A DNA stretch of 64,000 bases from Marchantia polymorpha subsp. ruderalis (taxonomy: Eukaryota > Streptophyta > Marchantiopsida > Marchantiales > Marchantiaceae), in the NCBI GenBank assembly GCA_037833965.1, contig AP031355.1, positions 7,899,501 to 7,963,500 on the forward strand. The letters are read 5' to 3'. The notes below the pieces were generated by a model. It did no database searches and was not told the origin of the DNA. It saw only the letters and a program-made list of their open reading frames with translations. Of the stretch, positions 47,018-58,837 are shown piece by piece; position 1 is the stretch's first letter; every line of letters begins with the position of its first letter. The position numbers and the translations under genes were made by a program.

Positions 47018-47496
47018 AATGGCCGGTCCGGGCGGAGGGATTATTCTCCACTCGCCCAAATGACTGGATTGTCATGGCTCATATTGCAAGCTTTACTTCC
47101 TTCATATACCCTGATATGGCTGGAATCCAATCTTGGACAGCGTGACTTGATGCGTACTCAACGACTGCAGGCCTGAAGTAAACAACATTCTGTCAACTGC
47201 TGGCACTCGTTGCTGAACATTGCCGTGGAAGCTTGCGTTGCATGTCTGAATACAGGTGACAATGTCGGAAAGTACACGGTCTCCAGTTCTCCATTAACAT
47301 CGAGGCTTATGATCTCGGAACATATATTCCTGATTCTATTGGATTAATTTAGTTCATAATCTGAAGGTGAAGGCAATTAAGATAGCAAGATGATTGCTTG
47401 ACGAGCTTTCAAGGTGCAATCTGGAATAGATTGGTCCCGCCTCCGCCCAGAATACGGCAATCTGTCGAAACACCAGTGGCTAAGGTCAGGAATTCC

Positions 47497-48077
47497 TTAC
47501 TCGGCCCCCGTCCTCGACCTGGCATCTGATCCCCCTTCAGCCTTCTCAGTGGGCATGGTACCATCAGCATTCAGATCAAGATTTTCCGGACTGAAATAGT
47601 ACAACGCCCCAATATTGAGCTCTTTGCTTACATCCTTTTGCCAAAACATATTAACAACTGAAGAAATTGCAGACAGGTCCGGGAGTCTTGCCCTCTCATT
47701 TGCCATCAACGAGTTAAGAATTGGCAGTGTGTCATCCCCAACGAAGCTCATAATCTTGGAAAATCGGGCGAACCTCGCAAGGATTCATCCAGTCCAAAGT
47801 CCGGGCCGTTAATACCAGACTGAAGTCAAGGTCTCAGACCTCGTACATCTCCTCGATAATTGCGACGCCGCTTTCAAACCCCGTCATCTTTCTCGTCGCA
47901 AACTGCCGGGCGTTCCTTAACAGCGAGCAGCGAGATTGACACGATCATGTGTCTGACCACTTCGAAGTAACGAGAAATGGTCACGAGGCTTCCTGGTCCC
48001 TGATTCAGACTACTGCGAGCAAAGCCGGTCCTCACCCTCCACTTCGTGAGGACTGCAGGAATCGATTCTGGACCCAC
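47497..48077 (-). pseudogene. Relic of an unrecognised protein-coding gene
   Basis: Two minus-strand pieces have strongly protein-like composition. 48077-47874 includes LVTISRYFEVVRHMIVSISL and LLAVKERPAVCDEKDD. About 47790-47497 includes ILARFARFSKIMSFVGDDTL and SSVVNMFWQKDVSKELNIGA, then LYYFSPENLDLN. A frameshift and stop separate them, and no start or splice set rescues the join. I do not recognise the family. It is bounded by a perfect hairpin and a MITE on its upstream side. Confidence 0.35.
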
Positions 48078-48084
48078 GAGAGTC

Positions 48085-48122
48085 TGCTCGTCGTTCGAAT
48101 CTGGCGATTCGAACGACGAGCA
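48085..48122. other. Perfect 16-bp-arm hairpin
   Basis: TGCTCGTCGTTCGAAT (48085-48100) and its exact reverse complement (48107-48122) surround a 6-nt loop, CTGGCG. It is GC-balanced and strong and sits 63 bp before a MITE. No gene end is identified here. Confidence 0.8.
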
Positions 48123-48184
48123 TTCTCAAAACTGGACGACCAAATTGGCTTTTATATCACAGACGATCTTCATTGACATCCGCG

Positions 48185-48473
48185 TAGGGATGCTCACGGC
48201 TCGGCTAACGGCTAGCCGGCTAATATCTTTTGTTAGCTGGCTAGCCGTCGGCTTACCGGGCCACTGCAGATCGGCCGCTATCCGAAAACTCGGACCGAGT
48301 CTGAGTTTTCAGCCGATTATTTCGTCCATTCGGCCGAAATTATCCCCATTAACACTTATTTCGGCAAATGGCGTTTCGGCCCATAACCGATTAGCCCACG
48401 GCTAGCCGGCTAAATTTGAGCCCCTAGCCGGCTAGCCGGTTGTATCGTCTAGCCGGCTACGTGACCATGCCTA
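48185..48473. mobile_element. hAT-like MITE with CTAGCCGGCTAG palindromes
   Basis: This is a 289-bp non-coding element. The left end TAGGGATGCTCACG and the reverse of the right end, TAGGCATGGTCACG, match at 12 of 14 positions. Flanking octamers CATCCGCG and CATTGGCG match at 6 of 8, consistent with a decayed 8-bp hAT target duplication. Inside, the palindromic motif CTAGCCGGCTA recurs several times near both ends, so the element could fold extensively. It has no coding capacity. Confidence 0.75.
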
Positions 48474-50938
48474 CATTGGCGGCTCATGTTACGCCCGCAA
48501 GGAGACAAAGCATCTTTTGGAGTCCAAACCCACGTGGAAAGATAGGATGTCCGGACGCTCGATTTTCAACTTCCACGTAGCCGCGCCTGGGTTCGACTCC
48601 TGCCTCCGCAATGCAGTTTATTAATTCTCAAGATAACTCAACATCGTTATTCATCTGCAAGGCCAATCCACATCACAGGGCGTTGGGATTCCATCAACAA
48701 GTTTTTCACAACTGGAATCCAATATTGACGAGTAAAGCAGTGGACATTGGCGTAGAGAGCATTTAAGTACCAAAGCCGACTTTAAAGCACATGACGTGGG
48801 TACTCTTTAGTGATGGACAACATCAGAAGCACATGACATGTCAGATGAGTTTTAAGTGCACCAAGAATTTAAAAAAGTCCTACATTCCATTCAAAGCTGT
48901 CGTGTCCTTGGAGTGAAACTCTCTATGACTATAATGTGTCTACGATATATAGATGTTTTAGCTCTATACATTTATTTTGAAAACTAAATTCTAAATTTCT
49001 CTAAGATATGGTATTTGAGAATTATTTTGAACTTTGACCAATTTATACTAAATTAAAATTTATTTCTTATATTCCATCGATTTATCAACCAATCTTAATC
49101 TCTTGATTTGACCTTGATAATGATGTTCCTCCGTAAAAAATTGAAAATAAATATTCCTAATATGAAAAATCGGAAATTAATTTCGACTAATTTAAGTGTA
49201 AAGAAATTTTCTATTTATAAAAAATCTCCGATTTTATTTCCAAATAAATAAATAAATAAAACTGCATTAAAAAGTATTTGACTGCGCGGATGACATCATG
49301 GACTTTCTACTTTTTGTTAATTTTGTTTGTGAATGGTTCATTTTCTTAAGGGAAATTCATCTTAAATCATTTTACAATTCGAGTATGTGTATGTGTATAT
49401 ATATGCTGTAATATCCATTTAAATTTTATTATTTCATTCTTCAAATTTTGTGTAAATTTTCACTTTAGACGGCTAACATGATTTTAAATATATAAACTTA
49501 GAATATAATTATAATTTTCCAAAATGGTAGTTTATGTAGGATAAAATTACTTACGTTGCGATACCAGAATTTCATGTCGAAAACTATAAGGCTCGTAGCA
49601 TACAATCGATGCGGAGAACTTAATAACAGTGTACAAATTTTAAGCGTTGGCCAAGAGCTTGAGTTTGGTAGACATTGCAATAGATTAGTGTCAGAATACG
49701 TGACATGGACGGAAAGTCGATTCACAGTTCTGTCCTCGAAGATTCGTTGTGATCACGTACCTGTAGACAAGCAATGATAACCGCAATCACGAAAACAATT
49801 TCCTAAGATGTCATTTTGTAATATTTTTACTATAACGTTATGAACTTCACAGGTAGAACGTACTGTGCTAATAATACACGTTATCAACTTGTATAGCTAA
49901 TGTTCGTTCTTCGTAGCGGCTTCTCATCATATATGACTAAAGATGTCATTGTCCAACTATTTGCGAACAAAAACTGAAAGAATAGTTCGTTCAAAAGCTT
50001 TTAACAACATAGATAGAAGCTAAATTCTAGGTTTGAAGTACCCTAGCAACTGTGTTGTCTCAAGCAGGTACCGTTCTCTGATAGTCTATAGGTTTTTTTT
50101 CTTGACCTTTATTCTCAGGAAATTATAAACGTTCTCAGATGAAACATGTTTTCAATTTCCCTCATCACTCCTCCTTTACTTGTGAATAAATATGCGACAT
50201 TATTTCCAGATGACGTGCGCTGATATTTGTCGGAATGCCCCAAACAAGTGGCTGGAGCGAGGATGCTAGTTTTGGTGGATGAAATTTTTCAGGTTTGATC
50301 ACCATACATCGCTGTAGGCTTTACTTTGTGACATATTACAGCTAAAATCGTAGAGTTGAATGACACTGCTTCACCACAAAAATTCATCCACTCAAACTTT
50401 TACACCGCCATAAGTGAGGACTTTACCTCGTAGTCAGTAATATTTGTGACCATCCCAGCATGAACACATTGCAACACTACAGCTTTGGGCTTTCAGTCGA
50501 TTATTTTCGCATCATAGCTATAACATATGCCACCATACAAACTGTAACACTAGTTATATCTCGTCGAACTCGCGAATCGTAATTTCAAAGTTTCGCAAAG
50601 CCAACCCCAAAACCCAGAAGACAGCGAGATGGCGAGGCCACGGGGAAAGGGCCTCAGCTACTGCGTATTCCTTAAATACCTACTCCAAGTGAGCAGCGTC
50701 GAATATTGAGCACCGCAGTAACCGTGGACCACGATCGTCGACGTGTTGGACTTCGACGTGGTAAGAGCTAGAACCAGACGTCGGGCAAAGATCGGAAATC
50801 GGATTACGCTGTTTCACGTTGGACGTCCGTCGATGTTCCGACGCGAAATTGGAAACGACGTTCATTACAGCGAGGTAGCGGAAACGAAATTAATATCGGC
50901 CGTGATAGTCTTTAAATACCGGCAGAAATCTTTAAAAT
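48474..50938. other. Intergenic region between receptor copies
   Basis: AT-rich from about 48.9 to 50.1 kb. The last 400 bp are more GC-rich, with a short + strand frame (50743-50952) of no known motif. No gene is recognised. Confidence 0.5.
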
Positions 50939-52288
50939 TCATGTCCTCCTAGAGGACAGTACCTCGCTCGTGGAGGTCGAGTTAGTTCGTGGTGCCGGTG
51001 GCGCGGCTCGAAAACTCTCCACATGAAGACGTCCGGATGTACCGACATCCGTAATGGGCCGAACTGCGTCGGGAATCGGGAGGAACTCCTTCTCGCCCTG
51101 AGGCGACTGCTCTTTCAGCCGCTTTATGGCCACCAGCGCCTGCGTCCGCGGCTTGACCCCGCGGTACACCTCGCCGGACCCGCCTTCTCCCAGTCGGAAG
51201 TCCTCGCTGCATTCGCCCGTCGCGTCCTCCAATTCGTGGAAGCTGTACGTCATCGGGATGTGAGAGTTCAGCTCCTGCTGCGCCAACTTTGTCGCGCTCA
51301 TGACGCGCCGCCTTCTCAGCGCGACTGTCATCACCAATCCCGAAACGACGAGTATCGAGGCCCAGACGCACGCGACGATCAGCACGGTCCGGAAGACCGA
51401 CCTGTAAGGTTCTGGCCCGCGGGCCCGGCGGGCCGGGCCCGCGGGCCAGAAGCTGCTGAAATTCCAAAATTTGACGACGTACGAGCTCGCTCGAGATCCA
51501 GTGCCGGCCGAAAGCCCGACCCAGAGCGACTCCGCCGAGACGAAAACCGACGCCAGGTTCACGGTGGTATTCAGCAACGCCTTCTTAGGTTTGGCAGGCA
51601 GACTGTCGGCGCACACGACGAGCTTCCCGGACGCGCCGTCGTAGTCGATCCACACCGAGCACAGGCCGTTCTCGAAGCCGCGGCACGTGTTGAAGGAGAG
51701 CTCCGAGACCTTGGACTTGACGCTGCCGATGTCCAGACCGACGTGCGGCGTCGGGGTGTAATCATATTCCCAGTTTAGATACGTGTCGAACTCCACCGCC
51801 ACGACCGTCGTGTTCGGGTCCCGGTGCCCTTCTGGATAGAACACCCCGAAGTTCGCGCCGTAGGCGCCCGACACGACGGTGTTGTCCGTGATGAAGAAGG
51901 TCAGCCCGTCGCCGGGTCCCTGGCCCTCAGCCTTGGTCTCGAACGAGAAGCTGGTGTTGAAGGATGCGACCGCCGATACCCGGTGGTCGATCATCCCGAC
52001 GGGGGTGCTGTACATGGCGACGCCGCTCGTCCAGAACAGCGTCTCCCTCGGCCCGGAGATGAGGGACAGCTGCCCGGATTGGCCGTCGGTGGTGGCATTG
52101 CCCAGGCAGAGCACGTTGTCCTGGCACCGGAACCCGTCCGCCTCCTGGTCCAGGGAGAAAGAGAGCGCCTGGCCGCCCAGAAAGACGGAGAGGAGGAGCA
52201 GAAGGATAAGGCCCAGCGCAGTCGAAGTCGCAGTCGGACCCATAGGCGATGAGAGGAGCGCGACGCTCGTCGGATCCGCAGCGCGCAT
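50939..52288 (-). pseudogene. Truncated lectin receptor-like kinase paralogue (no kinase domain)
   Basis: The open frame of 449 residues is nearly identical to the intact receptor at 41.1-43.1 kb through the signal segment, lectin domain, transmembrane helix and Gly-loop region, then breaks at KEFL. The last 47 or so residues come from unrelated sequence and end at a stop, so all catalytic motifs after the invariant Lys are missing. The Gly loop reads GEGGSGEVYRG (Phe to Ser). If expressed, it could make a membrane-anchored lectin protein without kinase activity, possibly a decoy; simple degeneration is equally likely. It retains three single codons in the lectin domain that the intact copy lacks and does not have that copy's palindromic insertion. 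Confidence 0.85.
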
Positions 52289-54986
52289 TCACGGCCCGAT
52301 TTCGACGAGCTCCTCGAGCTGCACGATCCTCAAGTCAGCCGTGGCGCCTCGCCCGTGGGATTTGCCGACCGCTGGCGTCCCCCGCATGGCGCACCTGCGC
52401 GGCTCAGACTCTGCTGGCATCCCAAACGCTCGAGGTCCGAATTCGGAGCTGCGCTCGCAGGCAGCTCAGCCGATCATCGCCCACAGCAGCAGCTCAGAGT
52501 GCCTCCCCTTCCATCCTTCGGCCGCTCCTTGTTCGCCTCTGGCGGCCCAATCGCCCTTGAATCTCGATCCTGGTCGCGAGGAGTGGCAGCAGGAGGAGGA
52601 GGAGGAGGAGGCGGCGGCGAGCCAAGTACGTAAAAGTTGCAGCTGCGCAGCCCGAGAGTCGAGAGGTGGATCGCAGCCGCAGTCAGGTGGCGATGGAGAC
52701 CTGCAATGGCGTCGTGGGAGCAATCAGATGAAATTTCTCGGCTCCGTGTTTATCACTCGACGGGGTCCCCGCGTTCGATGGATCGCATTCGTTGACGGCC
52801 CCGATGTCAAACCTTCAACAGGCAGCGGAAGTGGCGGAGACTTTGAAACGATCCCGGGTGTGAGTTCGTCAACTCATGGATTGCTTGAAAAATCGGAATT
52901 GTGGACATCGAGCGTTGGCATGGATCGGACGCTTCGCTCGCATGGCGATTTGACCCGCCCGGTCGCACGGCCACTCTTCTACCTGAGATCCTCGAATTCC
53001 TCGTCGCCACTCCGGGAATCGAGGCTCCAGTGAAAAGGCCAGTTCGTTGGTTCGATGCTTTGACGCGCCATGCATTTCGTGAGATTGCCCCGAGAGGTAC
53101 AGTCCCCTGCTGCTGAACTGCAGAACTGTTGGTGAAGCTAGTGGGACGAAAGGAGGACAGGAACACGAGGTGGAAGTGGACTACTGCTGCTGTTCGGAGC
53201 TCGTTGGCAGGGACAACAGTTGCAGTATCGCGGCGCAGGTAATCACTCGCTTCCGTCCACAATCCTTGACAAATTTGCACGAATACGGGTCTCAAGATGG
53301 ACCCCTGAAATGATGGAAGCGAATTCACCGATTCCTAGTCGTTCCCATACTGAACTTCAGCAGACGAGTAAATCCAGGATAAATACATCATTCCCAATAG
53401 ATTCTAATAATCGGAGGACCACTTTTTTTTTATTATCAAATGTCAATTGCGACCGAAACTGCTACGTTCGGAAATTCGCAGAGGGTCAAGCCAAAATTAT
53501 GGGGAAGTCTATACTGCCGAGATTTCTGAGGTTTCGAGCATGCATGCAGTACGTGACGTTCCTCTGCGGGGCCTACTGGCAGCCGCGCAAGTCAAGCTTC
53601 AAGCTGTAGTCAATAGTTAATGCGTGTCCTGAACTCAACGTGGTCAACTGAACATGAAGGAGCTTGCATTCTATCTCCTTTCGCTGTCATATGTAGCACT
53701 ATTGTGTGCCCCTAACAGATGATCGTGGAAATTGTGGGTTGCTCTCACATTTTGTATATCTAAGTCCTTGTCTGTAGCAGCACATACAAGCTTTTGCACA
53801 GATCTTTCAAATGGACTTCGAGACATGTCACTACAGAATTAAATAAAATTTTGTTGTCAGTCTTGCACATAAGATCTGGAGGATAGGCTTCAAACTGACT
53901 TTCAAGAGACAACGTGTGCAGCATTCTATGTTCGACACAGTTTTTAAGAATAACATTCTTGCCAAGACATGGGGAAACCCTTGAAAACACCCACAGGGAC
54001 AGAGTATTCAAAGTCAAGGTCGGTTATTTCAGGGATTCTATATCTCCATCAATGTGAACGTGGATGGTGTGGCATACCAAATATGACAATTGCCCTTGAC
54101 CGCAACACAAGCTTTTCACAATTGTACGTACTTTGACTTCAATAAAACTTAACTTCTAATTATAAGCAGTGTGGTCTAATTAAATTTATTATTTCTACTT
54201 TAAAAGATCATATATATATAATTTTTCCACCTTGGATGTGTAGCATCAAAGTGAAGGGCGTATATACTAATCCATGCGAACTTAATGCCAACTAAAGGAA
54301 GTCATTTTTTATTGCTATTATCCAGTAAACTCAGATATCTGAGTTTCACTATACTGATAGAAAAAAGATTGATCACATTGTTTTTCTTCGGAAAGATCGT
54401 TAGCATATACTGAACGTTCTCCAGCCTTATTTCTAGAGGGAACTATTAACTATTAATTCATGGAAACTATTAACAGTTTTCATGAACACGTTTGAGAGTA
54501 CGTGATTAAACAGTGCGTCACAACGAAGTTCCACAACTCCACGGGTCGTTGCTAGCTTGACTGCAGTAGGTCGTCGATACAAATAGCGATACTACTGGAT
54601 GGAGTGGGAAGTTGCTTTCATGTTGATGGAGTCAGCTCCATAAGTCCACATGTACTGACACACGTGCAGTCAACAAATCTCATCGCTTCTAGATACGAAG
54701 AGTTGGGTTTGAGTTGTACATTTTCTCGATTCCATTATCTCGAATTGGATTGTGTATATGATTTTATCCATCCTCCGTCTGTCATCCCCAAATAGTGAAA
54801 CGCTCTTGGACATTCCATTGAGTACAGTCAGTCAATCTAAGGGTGCTGCTTGTTCAGTACATGATGCAGATAGAAATCAAGAAATACTAAAACATCGAGA
54901 TTTGAAGCAACCGGCCCATTAGCTCAGTTGGTTAGAGCGTCGTGCTAATAACGCGAAGGTCACAGGTTCGAGACCTGTATGGGCCA
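51081..54986. repeat. Segmental duplication, copy B
   Basis: Partner of 41916-45891 in direct orientation, about 9.1 kb apart. The break inside the kinase region is abrupt at AGGAACTCC. The other edge coincides with the 3' end of an intact tRNA-Ile. The triplet run in the upstream region is shorter than in copy A. Confidence 0.9.
54913..54986 (+). tRNA. tRNA-Ile (AAU anticodon)
   Basis: A complete 74-nt cloverleaf: acceptor GGCCCAT/ATGGGCC fully paired, D-arm GCTC-AGTTGGTTA-GAGC, anticodon stem TCGTG/CGCGA with loop CTAATAA (anticodon AAT at 54947-54949), T-arm ACAGG-TTCGAGA-CCTGT and discriminator A. The internal A box (TAGCTCAGTTGG) and B box (GGTTCGAGACC) are intact, so RNA polymerase III transcription is expected. 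It has no intron. It lies at the edge of the segmental duplication. Confidence 0.93.
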
Positions 54987-57370
54987 GGCCATTTATTTGG
55001 TTTCTATGTCATTATTTTGTATGTTTCCTTCAAATTATCCATTTTTCACTCCAAGGTCACTGGATTAAGTAGAAATAATCATGCAAAAAAATGCATGAGT
55101 AGTAGTTTATTTTAGTTAAATTTAGATTCTTAAGTCGTTTTATTTTTTGAAAGTTAGATAATAAAGACTTGAAGTATTTCAATTTTACCTGTTTGAATGA
55201 TCAAACTCTGTTGAAATCTCCTCTATTGTTTTATAATTTAATAATTTCATCATCAATATTTTAATTTAATGTACTAAATTAATATATATATATTTAGATT
55301 TCATCTATATTTTTATTTCTACAACTTTATGTGATATAAAACAAAATCACAATTTGATAAAATATATCTTTAGAAAATAATTGGTTCGTTGATAATAGTA
55401 ATCATTGATTTTCATGTCTTGAAAGTTATCATAATATGCAATTCAAAATGTATGTTGGCAAACGATGAAATTTTATATATATTTGAAATTAAAAAATTTA
55501 TTACAATATTAAATTAAATTCAATCTTGAATACATTTTAACCTAGTTTAGAATGCTATACATGAATCATCTTAAAACATCATAGACATGAATCATCTTAT
55601 AGTAAAATTGACTCCATCTCAAATAATAGTAAATTCTAAACCCCCGGAAGAAAAACATGATTGTTAGTTAAAATAATTCCTATTGCACTGAGTGTACTTG
55701 TTAATTTTTTATGTACAATCCTTTCAGTGAATTCTATACTTTATGAGTTGAAATTTTAATGCAAGGCCTATTGGTTGGTTAGTTTGAATTTTCAAAGTCT
55801 GAATATTTTTCTTGACAAATGAATATCTTTTTCACAAGACCCACATAGAGGAACACTCTAATGATCATGGAAAACAAAATATTAGAAAAACGTGAACTAA
55901 TCTTAAATAGAAACTGTTTAAACTTATTGACATTAACCTATTTGATTTATTTTTCAAGATTGGGAAAAATTTGTTAGTATTAGAACTAAGAATTTCTATC
56001 TGGAAAACTCTTGGACTTTGGTTTGAAACAAATCAAAATGAAAATAGATATTATACAATCACGCTACTTAGAAAACACAAGACCTCAACATTGAGTGTCC
56101 AGGTCCAAACCCACCCATGGTTTTGGTGACATTACTTTTCATAAATGGAAAAAAGATTGTCATTGTTTACTTGTGGGTTTGGATGGACATAACTTACCAT
56201 GGATATAGAATTTATATGTAATCATCTTCAGTTAGATTGAAATAAAGTAGAAATTATTTAAGATTGAATAGAATATATGTTATTGAAAATTCTACATAAA
56301 AAAATTTAAATAAAAGTTATTTAATATTAAGTAAAGTAGATGATAGTATGATATTTATAGTGTCATGTCAACAATTCATAGACGAGTTGAATATATTAAT
56401 TAGTGTGTTAGTTAAACACGATTCGTTGATAATCCATGTGCTTGTCAAATAAAGATAATGTATGTCAATTAGTATGTTAGTTCGAGTGGCAAATCAGTAA
56501 TACGAATATTTATTGGAAATGTACGCCTTATCAACTATACACTTCCATGTTTGACTTAACTATCCAAAGAAGAATAGAATCATTAAGAATATCTTCAATA
56601 GTTCTCTTCAAAAATTATAGTTTGTCTTTGAGTGAAATTCTGTCTTATGAACTTTCCATCATCGTTGAAAGGCCATTAGATTTTATTAAAAATAGATTGT
56701 TAAGATAAATAACAAATTGAAAGATACATAACAATTGCCAATTAGAGGTATCATTAATTGAATTTTATGCTTGTTAATTTTACGTTCTTTATATTAATTG
56801 ATGTTTTACAATTCATTTTTTTCAGATTCAACAAGGAATTGATGTAAGTGATTAATATACATTTTCAACTGTTATATTGGTATGATTTGATTGGTTTGGG
56901 AATTAATGTTTAAAATATTTAAAAATCGAGAGAGAATATCTGTATAATATTTATTTTTCCACATTCATTTTTCATTTCTTATTTTTATGAGATAGTTTAT
57001 AATAAGAAAAGTAGTAATTTTGAGATGTTCTTTTTGTTCTAAAGAGATTTTTGATTTGATTTGGGGCTATTTATATTAGTTATGTGTTTGTTCATTTATC
57101 CATTTTACATTTTTCATTGTTACACATTTTCCAAAAAAAAAAAACAATTTTAAATTGTTTGGATGTATATAATATTTATTGTATGTATATTTTATTTATT
57201 TTTATATTCTGATTTTAAAACTTTAACATCATGGCATATGAAGATTCATGCACATTTGTTTGTAAATGGAGTAGTTCTTTTTCTTCTCAAGACCACTATT
57301 TGTTATTTTCAATACACTTTCTATTACTAGAGAAATTAGAATACCATCATGCTGAGATTGTAAAAACATA
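54987..57370. other. AT-rich gene desert
   Basis: Very AT-rich sequence with homopolymer runs and no open frame of note. I see no gene or RNA. Confidence 0.6.
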
Positions 57371-57429
57371 CCATCAGGCCAGAAAATAATAGAGTGTCGA
57401 GCTCAAGACTTTATAAGAAGACACGCAAA

Positions 57430-57754
57430 ACATTGAAGGAGTGCGAGTCTTAGAGCAAATCTCAGCCAGAGTCAAACAAGCTCTGGATGCTCCTATCGCT
57501 TTCTCGCGAGTTGCGTTGGTCAGATCAGATGCGTACCATGTCGAACATGCTCTCGGCAATCCTAATCGCCTTCTCGCGAGCTGCCTTCTCGCGAGTTGCG
57601 TTGGTCAGCTCTGGTAAATCTGTGGAAAGCCTAGTCAGTGTTAGTCCGATCAATACACTCTGCAACGCGGCTTTTGGTTTGACGGATTAACAACCATCTG
57701 CAATGGCATCTATCCAGGTAGGTCAAGGTACGCCATACCGTCAAACAAGGTACG
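57430..57754 (-). repeat. Tandem copies of an intron plus C-terminal tail of the adjacent gene
   Basis: Immediately after the stop of the four-exon gene, minus-strand sequence repeats that gene's second intron (shared CATTGCAGATGG, TTAATCCGTCAAA, CGGACTAACA and a TTTCCACAG acceptor). A tail-like frame LPELTNATREKAAREKAIRI, then AESMFDMVRI and a stop, follows; compare DNAVKTAESLFSV in the gene itself. A third, partial tail (LTNATREKAIGASRACL) lies beyond. These look like remnants of local duplications or an alternative terminal exon. Confidence 0.6.
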
Positions 57755-58837
57755 TCAAACGCTAAACAAGCTCTCGGCTGTCTTAACCGCATTATCGTGA
57801 ATTGCCGGGGCCAGATCCCGAATGACGTCTTCGCGAGGACGGAATTTCCTGCTGTTGAATTCTGATAAGGGAACAATCGAGATGTCACGATTTCACGCTT
57901 GAGCCAGGAACTATTCTCATGTCAACAGCTTCAAAATACAGTGCAAAGGTAGCTAGTTGCTCACCTCCAGTGATACCGTTTTTGTCCTGCTGGTGGAAGA
58001 GGATGCGGGAAGAGTCGGACCAAGCTGTGAGCTTAATACGGTAAAGCTGTGGAAAACCAGGTCAATGTTAGTCCGATCGATTACACTCTGCAAGGCAGCT
58101 TTTGATTTGACGGATTAACTACCATCTGCAATGGCATCTTTCCAGGTATGGCGTACCTTGAAGTAAGGGTGGGTTCTGTCGGGAAACCGGAGAACACCAA
58201 TCTCCACTAGAGTCTGCTCGTGCTTCTCACGCTTGGCCCAGAAAGTCTCAAAGGATTCAACCGCGGCACCACTTGAAGCAACGATCTTGGCAAGAATACC
58301 GATGTCAATCCTGGTTTGCTGGAGCACATCGGAGTCCCCGACGAGGGTTGTAAACCACGACTTGACCTCACGGACAATCTGCGCATCTGGGCTACCGTCG
58401 AATTTGAAGGCGCTCGAGCTTTCTTTGATCAGCTTATCGGCCCGGGCAACCTCGTCGCTGTCGGGCACGAGAAGCGGATGCTGCATCATAGTACTCAAGA
58501 CGGACTTCCAGCTCTTGTCGGTGAGCTTTCCAATGCTGATCAAGGTGCCAGCGATCATGATTTTAAGACTGTTGTCCAAATCCTTGATTGACTCATCGGT
58601 AAGCTCGCCGTAAGCTGGAGCAAGGTTCGTTTGAAGGTACTCATTTCTGTGCGAATCTCGAACACTGCACTATAAAATATGAAGCACATGGTAAGTTTAT
58701 AGATCCAAATGGTGCTAGACAAAAAGCCAAGGGTGTACAATTGAGCTTACCTTGCTCCAATCGAAGTTGCTGACAATGGTGCCAATGTCCTTTCCCCCGC
58801 CAAAGGCATTCAGGATGAGTCCCGAAACTAGAGCCAT
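57755..58837 (-). CDS. Four-exon gene for an unrecognised 262-residue protein
   Basis: Exons inferred in transcription order are 58837-58751, 58669-58157, 58046-57965 and 57861-57755. All introns are GT-AG and about 80-110 bp, and phases match (0, 0, 1), giving one continuous frame. The protein starts MALVSGLILNAFGGGKDIGT, with no clear signal peptide, and has a largely helical-looking charged middle (ELTDESIKDLDNSLKIMIAG; VESFETFWAKREKHEQTLVE). The end is rich in aromatic and basic residues: FPDRTHPYFK, LYRIKLTAWSDSSRILFHQQ, DKNGITGEFNSRKFRPRED. I do not recognise the family and assign no function. The clean reading frame across three short introns argues that it is a real, functional gene. 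Tandem copies of its tail follow downstream. Confidence 0.75.

Larger units (their letters stand above)
45892..47496. other. Intergenic region with tRNA relic and AT-rich tandem repeats
   Basis: Apart from the tRNA-like relic and the tandem repeat at 46760-47017, no feature is recognised. A GGGAGG...CCTCCC stem around a TAATATTA-containing loop lies at about 46275-46299. Confidence 0.5.

Noticed and set aside
48570-48612. tRNA-like T-arm and 3' end (GGGTTCGACTCC...CCGCA)
   Set aside because: No matching 5' acceptor strand or D-arm lies upstream within tRNA length, so a tRNA gene cannot be supported.
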